This document shows, one piece after another, positions 33,883 through 41,936 of a stretch of 64,000 nt of DNA. The stretch comes from JBDIAG01 sp047974565 (GTDB lineage: Bacteria; Actinomycetota; Actinomycetes; Actinomycetales; CAWJMD01): assembly GCA_047974565.1 (NCBI GenBank), contig JBKECN010000014.1, positions 1-64,000 on the forward strand. Direction: 5' to 3'. Within the stretch, counting starts at the first letter, position 1, and every line of letters begins with the position of its first letter. The translations under genes were made by a program, and so were the position numbers. The notes beneath the pieces were generated by a model. The model was given only the letters and a program-made list of their open reading frames with translations, had not been told where the DNA came from and did not search any database.

Positions 33883-34394
33883 CAACGCCCCCTGGGGAAA
33901 ACGATCGAGTTGTAGCACGTGGCCACCAGTTCACGTCCGTCGTGCATGCTGAGCCGGTATCCCACGATGTCGAAGACACCCGTGCTGCGCCCTGTCTTGC
34001 GATCGACCGAGACGACCTCACCGCTCACCTGGTACCGATCGCCGACGCGCAACGGACGGTGCAGGACCGTCTCGTGCTCGCCGAACATCGGCCCGTCGTC
34101 AGCATCCGCCCCGAAAAGCGCGAAGAAGTCGTCCCAGCTCGTGCCCCAGCCGCCGATCCCGGCCAGCCAGGCGAACAGCGGGTGCGCGCGTGCGGCGTCC
34201 GGGGTGTCCAGCGCGGTATCGGCGACCAGCCAGGCCCGCCACGGCTCGACCGCGTACTCCCCACCGGGAAAGCGGTGCCCGACCAAGGCGGTGAGCGAGT
34301 CGAGATCGGGCACCTGCCGCGCCCCACCCTCCTCGCCGTCCGCCCCGCCCGTCGCCGGCGGTGCGGGCTCACGCACCGACGTGGTGTCAGACAT
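33882..34394 (-). CDS. FAS1-like dehydratase-domain protein, partner of the MaoC subunit
   Basis: This 170-residue protein holds a hotdog domain of the FAS1-like dehydratase group (LVGHRFPGGEYAVEPW near 37, FGEHETVLHRPLRVGDRYQVSGEVVSVDRKTG near 104-135). The N-terminal 25 residues are disordered-looking. In this group the domain lacks the catalytic residues and shapes the substrate pocket of a MaoC partner. It overlaps both neighbours (8 bp with the acyl-CoA synthetase, 1 bp with MaoC). Confidence 0.72.
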   Translation of the reverse strand: MSDTTSVREPAPPATGGADGEEGGARQVPDLDSLTALVGHRFPGGEYAVEPWRAWLVADTALDTPDAARAHPLFAWLAGIGGWGTSWDDFFALFGADADDGPMFGEHETVLHRPLRVGDRYQVSGEVVSVDRKTGRSTGVFDIVGYRLSMHDGRELVATCYNSIVFPRGR

Positions 34395-35940
34395 TGCGCT
34401 CCTGATCCGACCAGTATGGCTCCCGCAGAACTCGTTTCAAGATCTTCCCGGTCGGGGCCTTGGGGAGTTCGGGGACGAAGTCCACCGACTTGGGCTTCTG
34501 ATAGCCGGCAAGTTTGGAGCGGGCCGCCTCGATGATGTCCGCCTCGCTGGCCTCTTGACCGGGCTTGAGGACGACGATGGCCTTGACCGACTCGCCCCAC
34601 TCCTGGTCGGGGACCCCGATCACCGCGCACTCCAGCACCGCGGGGTGGCTCGCGATCGCCTCCTCGACCTGGACGCTGAAGATGTTCTCACCGCCGGAGA
34701 TGATCATGTCCTTGGCCCGATCGACGATGAAGACGTACCGGTCCTCGTCCCAGGTGGCCACATCACCGGTCCACATCCACCCGTCCCGCAGGGTCTGAGC
34801 GGTCAACTCGGGCTTGTTCAGGTATCCCACCATGTTCGCGGGCGATCGCACGATGATCTCGCCGGGGGTCACCCCGTCGCAGGGCACGTCGACTCCATGC
34901 GGATCGACCACCCGCACACTGGTGACGAAACCCTCCCGGCCACACGAGCGCAGCCGCTCGGGGTGCTTACCCGCCAGCGCGTCGAAGTGGTCCTCCTGGG
35001 AGAGGAAGCACATGGTGGTGCCCTCGGTCTGTCCGTAGCCCTGGATGAGAGTGCAGGGGAACGAGTCCAGGGCCTGGCGGACGATACTGGACGGCATCGG
35101 CCCGCCGCCGTACTGGATGTTTCGCAGGCTGGAGATGTCAAAGCTGTCGAAGCCCGGCACGGCCATCATCCAGTTGAGCATCGTGGTGATGCCGAGGAAG
35201 GCCGAGACCCTCTCCTCCTGGATGATCTCCAGGGCCTGCTTGGCCTCGAAGTTCACCAGCACGAGCGGACATCCGTGCTTCTGATAGTTCATCGCCAACA
35301 CGATCGGAATATGGTACATCTGACCAGTAAGCATGTACACGTCGGTGGCCACGATTCGTTCGGCCACCGTCTGGTTCAGCATCCCGGCCGCCGCGCTGGC
35401 GTGGGAGTGGATGGCTCCCTTGCTCCCGCCGGTGGTTCCACCCGTGTACAGAATGAAGAAGGGATCGTCTCCGCCGATGACACTGCTGGTCGCAGGCTCG
35501 TCGTCCCCGGCGCCGGCGATCAGGTCCTCCAGAGTCCCATCGCCGCCGGTGCCGAACTCGTACCAGTGCCCAACATCCACCGAGCGCTTCAGCTCGTCGA
35601 TGGTCTCGCGCCATTCGTGCGCGCCGATGACGACCTTCGGGTCGGCATCGCGGATGATCTCCGCCAGCTCGGCAACCGCCAGCCGCCAGTTCAGCGGCTG
35701 GGTGACCAGTCCGGCCCGACCGGCCGCGTAGTAGAGGGCCTGGAACTCCACACAGTTCTTCGACAGAACCGCCACCCGGTCACCCGGGGACAGACCCAGA
35801 GCACGCAGACCGTTCGCCAGCCGGCGCACCATGGCGTCGAAGTCCGCCCAGTTGACCCGCCGGTCGTTGGGCGCGTCGTACACAGCCTCGCGGTTCGGGG
35901 TGAGCCTTGCCCACTTGGCCGGAATCAAACCTTGGTTCAC
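34387..35940 (-). CDS. AMP-dependent acyl-CoA synthetase / ligase
   Basis: The 517-residue ANL enzyme has ILYTGGTTGGSKGAIHSH near 168, YGQTEGTTMCF near 300, GWMWTGDVATWDEDRYVFIVDRAKDMIISGGENI near 385-418 and the C-terminal lysine in PTGKILKRVLRE. This is a complete set of motifs for fatty-acid or aromatic acyl-CoA synthetases. It differs clearly from the other two synthetases in the window (GGENI rather than RGENIS). It lies in the same operon as the hydratase pair and likely prepares their CoA substrate. Confidence 0.9.
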   Translation of the reverse strand: MNQGLIPAKWARLTPNREAVYDAPNDRRVNWADFDAMVRRLANGLRALGLSPGDRVAVLSKNCVEFQALYYAAGRAGLVTQPLNWRLAVAELAEIIRDADPKVVIGAHEWRETIDELKRSVDVGHWYEFGTGGDGTLEDLIAGAGDDEPATSSVIGGDDPFFILYTGGTTGGSKGAIHSHASAAAGMLNQTVAERIVATDVYMLTGQMYHIPIVLAMNYQKHGCPLVLVNFEAKQALEIIQEERVSAFLGITTMLNWMMAVPGFDSFDISSLRNIQYGGGPMPSSIVRQALDSFPCTLIQGYGQTEGTTMCFLSQEDHFDALAGKHPERLRSCGREGFVTSVRVVDPHGVDVPCDGVTPGEIIVRSPANMVGYLNKPELTAQTLRDGWMWTGDVATWDEDRYVFIVDRAKDMIISGGENIFSVQVEEAIASHPAVLECAVIGVPDQEWGESVKAIVVLKPGQEASEADIIEAARSKLAGYQKPKSVDFVPELPKAPTGKILKRVLREPYWSDQERNV

Positions 35941-35977
35941 GGGAGTCTCCTTCTGCTCTGACCTGAGAGGCGATGGC

Positions 35978-36385
35978 TCAGTAGGGCAGGTCGAGTTCGA
36001 TGTGGCGCTTGGTGAAGAGCCACTGCCCGTCCCGCTTGACCAGCTCGTCGACGTAGACGGCGGTCGACAGCACGGTGAGGGCGCCGTCTGCCACCGAGAT
36101 CAGCGTCAGGTAGGACTCGGTGCTGGCCGAGGACTCCGTCTGGCTGCGCAGCACGAGGTTCGTGGTGAGGTGACGACGCTGGTCGGACTGCGAGGCCAGG
36201 GAGTCTCGCATCAGCGTCATGATCGCGTCCCGGCCCTCGAACGGGCCGATCAGATCGCCACCGGCGATCCGCATGCTCATCACCGCATCGGGGGTGAAAC
36301 ATGCCTCCATCTCGTCCAGGTCTGGCTTGTCGTAGGCGAGGGAGTAGCGGTTGAAGACGTTCTCGATGTCTGCACGATCACTCAT
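35978..36385 (-). CDS. SnoaL/NTF2-like protein
   Basis: The 135-residue protein begins MSDRADIENVFNRYSLAYDKPDLDEMEACFTPDAVM, the usual SnoaL opening with a helix pair and Asp, then GPFEGRDAIMTLMRD and a C-terminal GQWLFTKRHIELDLPY. The start is chosen for agreement with the family length; a longer frame to 36550 runs through a hairpin. It is the first gene of the operon running down to 29.9 kb. Confidence 0.78.
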   Translation of the reverse strand: MSDRADIENVFNRYSLAYDKPDLDEMEACFTPDAVMSMRIAGGDLIGPFEGRDAIMTLMRDSLASQSDQRRHLTTNLVLRSQTESSASTESYLTLISVADGALTVLSTAVYVDELVKRDGQWLFTKRHIELDLPY

Positions 36386-36539
36386 GGAATGACCCTCCGG
36401 ATCTCTTTGTCGAGTGGACTGCAATGACGCCAGTCCAGCACTGCACCATGGGTACTTCCCTGGCGCCTCTGGGTGGCCCGAGCCACGGTGACACTTATCC
36501 GCCTTACGACGGTACAGCGGCCTTGGGTGGGCCGCGGGC

Positions 36540-36584
36540 CTCGATCCCATCCGTTGGCGAGACGGGCCGCTGGATGGGATCGAG
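36540..36584. terminator. Perfect 13-bp stem hairpin between two minus-strand transcription units
   Basis: CTCGATCCCATCC (36540-36552) and GGATGGGATCGAG (36572-36584) are exact reverse complements around a 19-nt loop. It lies 44 bp beyond the stop of the SnoaL-like gene at 36.6 kb and upstream of the operon starting at 36385. It therefore probably ends the SDR transcript. There is no T-tract. The rest of the 242-bp gap shows no gene. Confidence 0.65.
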
Positions 36585-36627
36585 ACCGGATGGGTGGCGA
36601 ACCGGGCCGGTGGCGGCCAGGCCGGGC

Positions 36628-37050
36628 TCAGGCGTCGAAGCCCTCCATCTGCGGGGTGGTCAACGGGCTGATCACCCGTTCGCAGATCCGCCAGCCGTCG
36701 GCGGTGCGCCGGTAGCGGTCCTCGTTGAGCGCGATCGCCTTGAACTGGGCGCCGTTCTTCATCTCGCCCTCGGAGAAGACATAGTTGGTGCCGTGTGCAT
36801 GGTCCTCATCGTCGAACTCGACGATGTGGTTGGTGAGGATGTGGAACTGACGCTCCACCGCCTCGGCGTCGCGGGTGAAGAAGTCAAGCAGCTGCTCACT
36901 CCCCTCGAACCGCGCCAGGCCCACCGCGGTGGCATCCCAGACAGCGTCGTCGCTGAAGGCGGTCAGCGATTCCTGAGGGTCGAAGCGGTCCAGCCCCCGG
37001 GCGTATCGATAGGTGGCCTGGGTGATCTCGTTGACGTCGTCTGCACGCAT
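36628..37050 (-). CDS. SnoaL/NTF2-like protein
   Basis: The protein has 140 residues: MRADDVNEITQATYRYARGLDRFDPQESLTAFSDDAVWDAT, then GSEQLLDFFTRDAEAVERQFHILTNHIVEFDDEDHAHGTNYV and RYRRTADGWRICERVI. This is the SnoaL_4-type layout with the central His (HILTNH). It lies 65 bp downstream of a mycofactocin-coupled SDR gene on the same strand and may be co-transcribed with it. The catalytic role is unknown. Confidence 0.78.
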   Translation of the reverse strand: MRADDVNEITQATYRYARGLDRFDPQESLTAFSDDAVWDATAVGLARFEGSEQLLDFFTRDAEAVERQFHILTNHIVEFDDEDHAHGTNYVFSEGEMKNGAQFKAIALNEDRYRRTADGWRICERVISPLTTPQMEGFDA

Positions 37051-37115
37051 TCGCCCTCCACGGCGGGTGTTGGTAATTCTGTTCGATGGATGGGATCTGT
37101 TGCCCGGACACTCCT

Positions 37116-37955
37116 CTATTTGACGAGGAAGCCGGCATCCACCCGGAGTTCGGTGCCGGTGACGTAGCGGGCGTCGTCACTGGCCAGGTAGACCACGGCG
37201 TGCGAGACGTCGGCGGAGTCGACCCAGGGCACCGGAATCGCGTTGCCGCTGGTCAGGCCCGGCTCGGCCTGCTCGCGGGTGGGGTGATCGACGTCCGGGA
37301 CGAAGAGCTGATACAGGGCGTCGTTGAGGATCATCGGGGTGGAGACCCCGGTGGGGTGCACGGTGTTGACCCTGATGGAGTGTGGGCCCAACTCGACTGC
37401 GAGAGTCCGCATCAGGCCTACGACAGCGTGTTTGCTCACCGTGTAGGGGGCCACGTTCGGGGTTCCCTTCACCCCTGCCGCCGAACTGGTGATGACGATG
37501 GAACCGCCCTTGCCCTGCGCGAGCAGGTGCGGAATGGCTGCCTTGCAGGTGAGCCAGACACCCTTGACGTTGATCCCGATCACCTCGTCCCACTCGGCCT
37601 CGGTCACCTCGTGGGTGGGGGTGCCGAAGACGAAGATCCCGGCGTTGGCCACCACGATGTCCAGCCCGCCCAGCGCCGACACCCCCGAGTCGATGATCGA
37701 GGTGAGTGCCGCCGCATCCCGGACGTCGGCGACCCCGGAGACCGCCTTGCGGCCCTCGCCCTCCACCAGAGAGACCGTCTCGGCCAGGTCTTCCTCGCGC
37801 GGCCCCGAGTAGTAGGCGGCCGCCGCGGGAATGTCCGCGCAGACGTCGACCGCGATGATGTCAGCCCCCTCGGCGGCCATCGCCACCGCATGGCTGCGTC
37901 CTTGACCTCGCGCGGCTCCGGTGACCAGCGCGACCTTGCCTTCGAGCTTGCCCAT
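37116..37955 (-). CDS. Mycofactocin-coupled SDR-family oxidoreductase
   Basis: The 279-residue protein has GKVALVTGAARGQGRSHAVAMAAEGADIIAVDVCADI. This N-terminus with the D-x-C after the third strand, and the insertion that follows it (AAYYSGPREEDLAET), is the signature of SDRs found only in genomes with mycofactocin. Catalytic residues are in ITSSAAGVKG and YTVSKHA. In characterised members the NAD is non-exchangeable and is reoxidised via MFT. A second member is at 43.4 kb. It probably oxidises a secondary alcohol such as a terpene or steroid carbinol. Confidence 0.9.
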   Translation of the reverse strand: MGKLEGKVALVTGAARGQGRSHAVAMAAEGADIIAVDVCADIPAAAAYYSGPREEDLAETVSLVEGEGRKAVSGVADVRDAAALTSIIDSGVSALGGLDIVVANAGIFVFGTPTHEVTEAEWDEVIGINVKGVWLTCKAAIPHLLAQGKGGSIVITSSAAGVKGTPNVAPYTVSKHAVVGLMRTLAVELGPHSIRVNTVHPTGVSTPMILNDALYQLFVPDVDHPTREQAEPGLTSGNAIPVPWVDSADVSHAVVYLASDDARYVTGTELRVDAGFLVK

Positions 37956-38027
37956 GACTACCTCGCTATCGGAGCTCGAAACCCATTGACTTCGCCGTCA
38001 TCTGGAAGGCTCCGGCTCACATTCGAT

Positions 38028-38061
38028 CCTAATGATGAGTATAGATTTGTCAACGATTAGG
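38028..38061 (-). promoter_or_regulatory. CCTAAT...ATTAGG inverted repeat upstream of the SDR gene
   Basis: CCTAAT (38028-38033) and ATTAGG (38056-38061) flank an A/T-rich core (GATGAGTATAGATTTGTCAACG) 73-106 bp upstream of the SDR start. The composition stands out from the surrounding GC-rich DNA. Similar CTAAT/ATTAG half sites occur before the second SDR at 43256-43275. It is likely the promoter with a regulator site. Confidence 0.45.
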
Positions 38062-38080
38062 TCACATTTACTCGGCGGCT

Positions 38081-38548
38081 TCAGTCCATCGACCCGAACG
38101 AGTCCCGCTCCACCGGGGCGAGCATCGACTCGGGGATCAGCGCGGTCCGAGCGAGCCGGATCCGCTTGGCGGCCAGTCTCAACTCCCCCGCGTCGTCGAG
38201 CACGACGTCGTCTGCGTACCGCCCCCAGTTCATCCGGGCGCCGTCGGGGTGGCAGGTGAAGGCGACGAAGGCCGCGTGCACGGTCCATCGGTCCTGCCCG
38301 GCCGGGACGACCTCGATGTTCGTGACCGTGTGCAGGCTGTCGAGCACGTCCGACTCGGCGAAGGCCCGATACAGCGCCACGAATGCCTCCCGCCCGGTCC
38401 GGGATCCGTCCCGGCGGTCGAGTTCGACATCGTCGGTGACGATCTCGCCGAGGCCAGCCAGATCCTTGGCGTCCACCAGACGCGCGTAGCGGTGCACCAG
38501 CGCACGGGCGGCCCGTTCGATTCCTTCGGCTACCTGCTCGGCCATCAT
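38081..38548 (-). CDS. SnoaL/NTF2-like protein
   Basis: This 155-residue protein has ALVHRYARLVDAKDLAGLGEIVTDDVELDRRDG, REAFVALYRAFAESDVLDSLHTVTNIEVVP and MNWGRYADDVVLDDAGELRLAAKRI, a SnoaL-like fold. The ATG overlaps the stop of the LIV-type ATPase gene (ATGA at 38545-38548), so it is made together with the transporter. This is an unusual pairing that suggests it handles the imported compound. Confidence 0.75.
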   Translation of the reverse strand: MMAEQVAEGIERAARALVHRYARLVDAKDLAGLGEIVTDDVELDRRDGSRTGREAFVALYRAFAESDVLDSLHTVTNIEVVPAGQDRWTVHAAFVAFTCHPDGARMNWGRYADDVVLDDAGELRLAAKRIRLARTALIPESMLAPVERDSFGSMD

Positions 38549-39285
38549 TTCTCCAGGGGGTCGGGGGTTGCGGGGCCCTCGAGGGCTGACTCGCCCAGCA
38601 GCGAGTGCACGAGCGCCACGTTTGCCGACATGTCGTCGGCCTTGCCGGTGTGCGCGACCTCGCCGCGCGACATGACGGTGACCTGATCGGCGATCCTCAG
38701 CGCAGCGTCGGCGTTCTGCTCGACCATGAGTACCGCGATACCGGTGTCGGCGATGGCACGCACGCTGGTGAAGACGCGATCCACCATGGCCGGGGCCAGT
38801 CCCATCGAGGGTTCGTCCATGACGATCACCGCCGGCCCGGACATCAGCGCCCGACCGAAGGCGAGCATCTGCTGTTCACCACCACTCAGCAGCCCGGCAG
38901 CCACGGCGCGACGCTCGGCGAGGATGGGGAAACGCTCGTAGACCTCCTTCACCGCCCCGGCGATCCGCCGGGGGGTGGTGTAGCCCCCCATCCGCAGGTT
39001 CTCCTCCACCGTCAGCGGGGCGAAGATCCGGCGGCCCTCGGGAACCATCGCCAGGCCCTTGCGGACCACCTTGTGCGCCGGTAACCCGAGCACCGAGGTC
39101 CCGTCCAGGGTCACCGTTCCCGAGTCGGCCGACAAGAGCCCGCACACCGCCCGCAGGGTGGTCGTCTTGCCGGCGCCATTGGCTCCCAGAACGAGTGAGA
39201 TCTCGCCCGGCGAGGCCGACATACTCACCCCGCGAACGGCTTTCACCGGGCCGTAGCTGACGTGCAGGTCACTGATCGTGAGCAT
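38545..39285 (-). CDS. livF: Branched-chain amino acid-type ABC transporter ATPase (LivF-like)
   Basis: The 246-residue ATPase has Walker A GANGAGKTT near residue 33, signature LSGGEQQ near 138, Walker B VIVMDEPSMGLAP near 157 and the switch-region VEQN. The segment GLAMVPEGRRIFAPLTVEENLRMG is characteristic of LivF. It overlaps livG by 17 bp. Many LIV-type systems in catabolic actinobacteria import aromatic acids or other organic acids rather than amino acids. Confidence 0.9.
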   Translation of the reverse strand: MLTISDLHVSYGPVKAVRGVSMSASPGEISLVLGANGAGKTTTLRAVCGLLSADSGTVTLDGTSVLGLPAHKVVRKGLAMVPEGRRIFAPLTVEENLRMGGYTTPRRIAGAVKEVYERFPILAERRAVAAGLLSGGEQQMLAFGRALMSGPAVIVMDEPSMGLAPAMVDRVFTSVRAIADTGIAVLMVEQNADAALRIADQVTVMSRGEVAHTGKADDMSANVALVHSLLGESALEGPATPDPLEK

Positions 39286-40063
39286 CGGTGGCTCGCTTTC
39301 CCAGATAGGCCTCCTGGACGACCGGATCCCGCACCACGTCCTCGGGCCGGCCTTGGCCGATGAGACAGCCGAAGTTCATCGCGAAGAGGTGATCGCAGGT
39401 GTCCACCATCATCTGCACGTCGTGCTCGATGATGAGCTGGGTCAGTCCCTCGTCGCGCAACTGGCCCATCAAGGCCGAGATCTCCGCGCGCTCCTGTTTG
39501 TTCATGCCGGCAACCGGCTCGTCGAGCAGCAACAGCCTGGGTCGGGCGGCCAACGCCCGGGCGATCTCGACGCGTCGCTGGAACCCGTACGACAACTCGT
39601 CCGGACGCAGGTTCACCACCTCGCGCAGGCCGGTGCGTTCGATCGCCTCGTCGACGGCTGAGCGCACATCCTGCCCTCCGGCCCGCCTGGACCGGGGCAG
39701 GGCGTCGCTGCCGAGAAGCACGTTCTCCCGGACCGTTCGCCCCTGGAGCAGCCGGACGGTCTGGAAGGTGCGGGCGATGCCCCGGGCGGGCACCGTGTGC
39801 GGCGGCTTGCGGGAGAACTGGACGCCTTCGAAGAAGAGGCGTCCCCGGGTCAGTTTGACCAGGCGACTGATCGCCGCCAGCAGGGTGGTCTTGCCCGATC
39901 CGTTGGGGCCCAGGATCCCGAAGATGCGGCCTTCGTCCAGGCGCAGGCTGACGCCGTCGACGGCTTTGACCCCGCCGAAGTGCACTGCGACGTCGTCGAG
40001 TTCGAGCACAGCTACGCCAGCGTCCGGGCGCTTGGCAGCCGGGTCACGCGTGGGAGTGCTCAT
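39269..40063 (-). CDS. livG: Branched-chain amino acid-type ABC transporter ATPase (LivG-like)
   Basis: The 264-residue ATPase has Walker A GPNGSGKTT near 54, GIARTFQTVRLLQGRTVRENVLLG (LivG-specific), signature LSYGFQRRVEIARAL and Walker B LLLLDEPVAGMN. The start at MSTPTRDPAAKR overlaps the livM stop (ATGA); the longer frame upstream is inside livM. It pairs with LivF to energise the permeases LivH and LivM. Confidence 0.9.
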   Translation of the reverse strand: MSTPTRDPAAKRPDAGVAVLELDDVAVHFGGVKAVDGVSLRLDEGRIFGILGPNGSGKTTLLAAISRLVKLTRGRLFFEGVQFSRKPPHTVPARGIARTFQTVRLLQGRTVRENVLLGSDALPRSRRAGGQDVRSAVDEAIERTGLREVVNLRPDELSYGFQRRVEIARALAARPRLLLLDEPVAGMNKQERAEISALMGQLRDEGLTQLIIEHDVQMMVDTCDHLFAMNFGCLIGQGRPEDVVRDPVVQEAYLGKRATDAHDQ

Positions 40064-40956
40064 GCGCTGACCCTCTCCTTCTCGTCGCTGGGTTTCTCCT
40101 GACCCGCGCGGCGACGGCGGTCCAGGCGCCGCTTGAGGCCCTGTAGGACCCCGACCACCCCTTCGGGCATGAAGATCGCCGACAGCACGACGACGACCCC
40201 GAAGACCGCCGACTCCCATTCACCGACGAACTCCAAGAGCGTGGGGAGCCAGACGAAGATCAGCGAGCCGATCGCCGCTCCCAGCCAGGAGTTGGCGCCA
40301 CCCACGACGATCACAGTGAGGGCCAGCACCACCAGGTGGAAGTTGACGTCACCGGGGGTGATGGTCGAGCGCAGCAGGATCGTCACCGCTCCTGCCAGGC
40401 CGCCGATGAGTCCGCTGATCACCATGCTGGCGAGCCGGTAACTGGCCACGTCGACCCCGAGAGCCGCTGCTAACTGGGGATCCTCGCGGACCACGTCGAC
40501 CCGTCGGCCCATCCCGCCGGCCTCCGACCAGGCCAGCAGGCCGACCACGATCAGGACGATGACCAGAAGTTGCGGAGTGCCGATGTCGCCCAGGGCGCCG
40601 AACACTCCGGATGCACCCCCGGTGAGTTCGCCTCCGTTGACGGCAAGCACGGAGATGATCAGCGAGAAGGCGATTGTGGCCATGCCGAGGTAGAGGCCGG
40701 TGAGCCGCTGCACGATCAGGCCGAGCACCACCGAGACCGCACCGGCCAGCAGCACTCCCAGGAGAATCGAGGGATAGGTGGACCAGCCGAAGCGGGTCAT
40801 CGCGATGGCCGCGGAGTAGCCACCGATGCCGAAGCAGCCCACTCCGGCGAAGGAGAACACCCCGGCCCGCAGCGGAACCTGGATGCTCAGCGCCAACAGC
40901 AGCGTGGTCAGCGTCGCCTGCACGAGAACGACATTGGCGTTGTACCAATCCATCAT
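40060..40956 (-). CDS. livM: Branched-chain amino acid-type ABC permease (LivM-like)
   Basis: The 298-residue membrane protein has 8-10 hydrophobic segments, beginning VVLVQATLTTLLLALSIQVPL, and the LivM loop VREDPQLAAALGVDVASYRLASMVISG near 185-215. The start ATGATGG overlaps the livH stop. The last 30 residues are a charged Arg/Lys-rich cytoplasmic tail. The open frame continues upstream through livH, but that portion is Arg/Pro/Gly-rich shadow sequence. Confidence 0.88.
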   Translation of the reverse strand: MMDWYNANVVLVQATLTTLLLALSIQVPLRAGVFSFAGVGCFGIGGYSAAIAMTRFGWSTYPSILLGVLLAGAVSVVLGLIVQRLTGLYLGMATIAFSLIISVLAVNGGELTGGASGVFGALGDIGTPQLLVIVLIVVGLLAWSEAGGMGRRVDVVREDPQLAAALGVDVASYRLASMVISGLIGGLAGAVTILLRSTITPGDVNFHLVVLALTVIVVGGANSWLGAAIGSLIFVWLPTLLEFVGEWESAVFGVVVVLSAIFMPEGVVGVLQGLKRRLDRRRRAGQEKPSDEKERVSA

Positions 40957-41846
40957 GTTCGTCGCACCTCCGCCCGACCGAACAGACCCTGGGGCCGGAA
41001 GAGCAGGAAGCAGAAGATCAATCCGAAGGACACCGCATCCACCCAGGAGCCGAGGTTGTAGAACAGGATGAGCGTCTCGGCCGCGGCCAGGATGTAGGAG
41101 CCCACGACCGCGCCGAGCATGCTGCCCAATCCGCCGAGCACGATGATCGCGAAGGCCTTGATCAGCAGGGCGTCTCCGCTCTCGGGGGCGATCGCCTGGA
41201 GCCGGAAGGTCAGCAGGGCTCCTGCCAGCCCGGCCATCCCGCCTGCCACCGCCATCGTGGTCATGGCTAGGCCGGTGCGGTGAGCGCCCATCAGCGACGC
41301 GGTCTCGGCATCTGCGCCGATCGCGCGAAGAGCCAGGCCTTGGCGGGAGCGGTGCAGCCAGAGCGTCACCGCGATCCCCAGCACCAGCGCGCTGACCAGC
41401 ACGATGAGGTCGGTGCTGGTGACCCGGGCCAGGCCACCGAGGGTGAAGACGGTGTCCTGGTAGGTGGTTCCCTGGAAGCCGAAGGGGAAGCTGCGGGTTT
41501 GCCGCTGAGCGATCGCCAGCGGGATCGCGGCCACTCCGATACCGGCGATCAGGATGCGCATCTCCGCGCTGCGATGGTCTTTGGCTCTGGCCATGATCGG
41601 CGCGAAGGCGAAGAACTGGGTGAGTACCGCCATCACGGCGCCGACCAGCACGGCGATGGCCACCACGGCCGGCAGCCCGAGGGGCACCTGCGCCACCACA
41701 AGGTGGGCGCAGAAGGCCGAGAACATGAAGGTCGCCCCGTGGGCGAAGTTGAGGATCCCGATGGTTCCCCAGACCAGTGCCATCCCCAGCGCGAACAGCA
41801 GGTAGACCGAGCCCAGGGTGGCGATGTTGATGAGGGTTTGGATCAT
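40953..41846 (-). CDS. livH: Branched-chain amino acid-type ABC permease (LivH-like)
   Basis: This 297-residue membrane protein has the LivH features LFALGMALVWGTIGILNFAHGATFMFSAF near the N-terminus and LALRAIGADAETASLMGAHRTGLAMTTMAVAGGMAGLAGAL in the coupling loop region, then FAIIVLGGLGSMLGAVVGSYILA. It forms the channel with LivM in the cytoplasmic membrane. Confidence 0.9.
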   Translation of the reverse strand: MIQTLINIATLGSVYLLFALGMALVWGTIGILNFAHGATFMFSAFCAHLVVAQVPLGLPAVVAIAVLVGAVMAVLTQFFAFAPIMARAKDHRSAEMRILIAGIGVAAIPLAIAQRQTRSFPFGFQGTTYQDTVFTLGGLARVTSTDLIVLVSALVLGIAVTLWLHRSRQGLALRAIGADAETASLMGAHRTGLAMTTMAVAGGMAGLAGALLTFRLQAIAPESGDALLIKAFAIIVLGGLGSMLGAVVGSYILAAAETLILFYNLGSWVDAVSFGLIFCFLLFRPQGLFGRAEVRRT

Positions 41847-41936
41847 GAGGTGCTCCGACTCCAGTGGATGGACGATGCCGTCGCGCTGAGGGTCTGCGGC
41901 AGGGCCGGCGGCACTGCTGTGCCGCCGGCCGACCGG

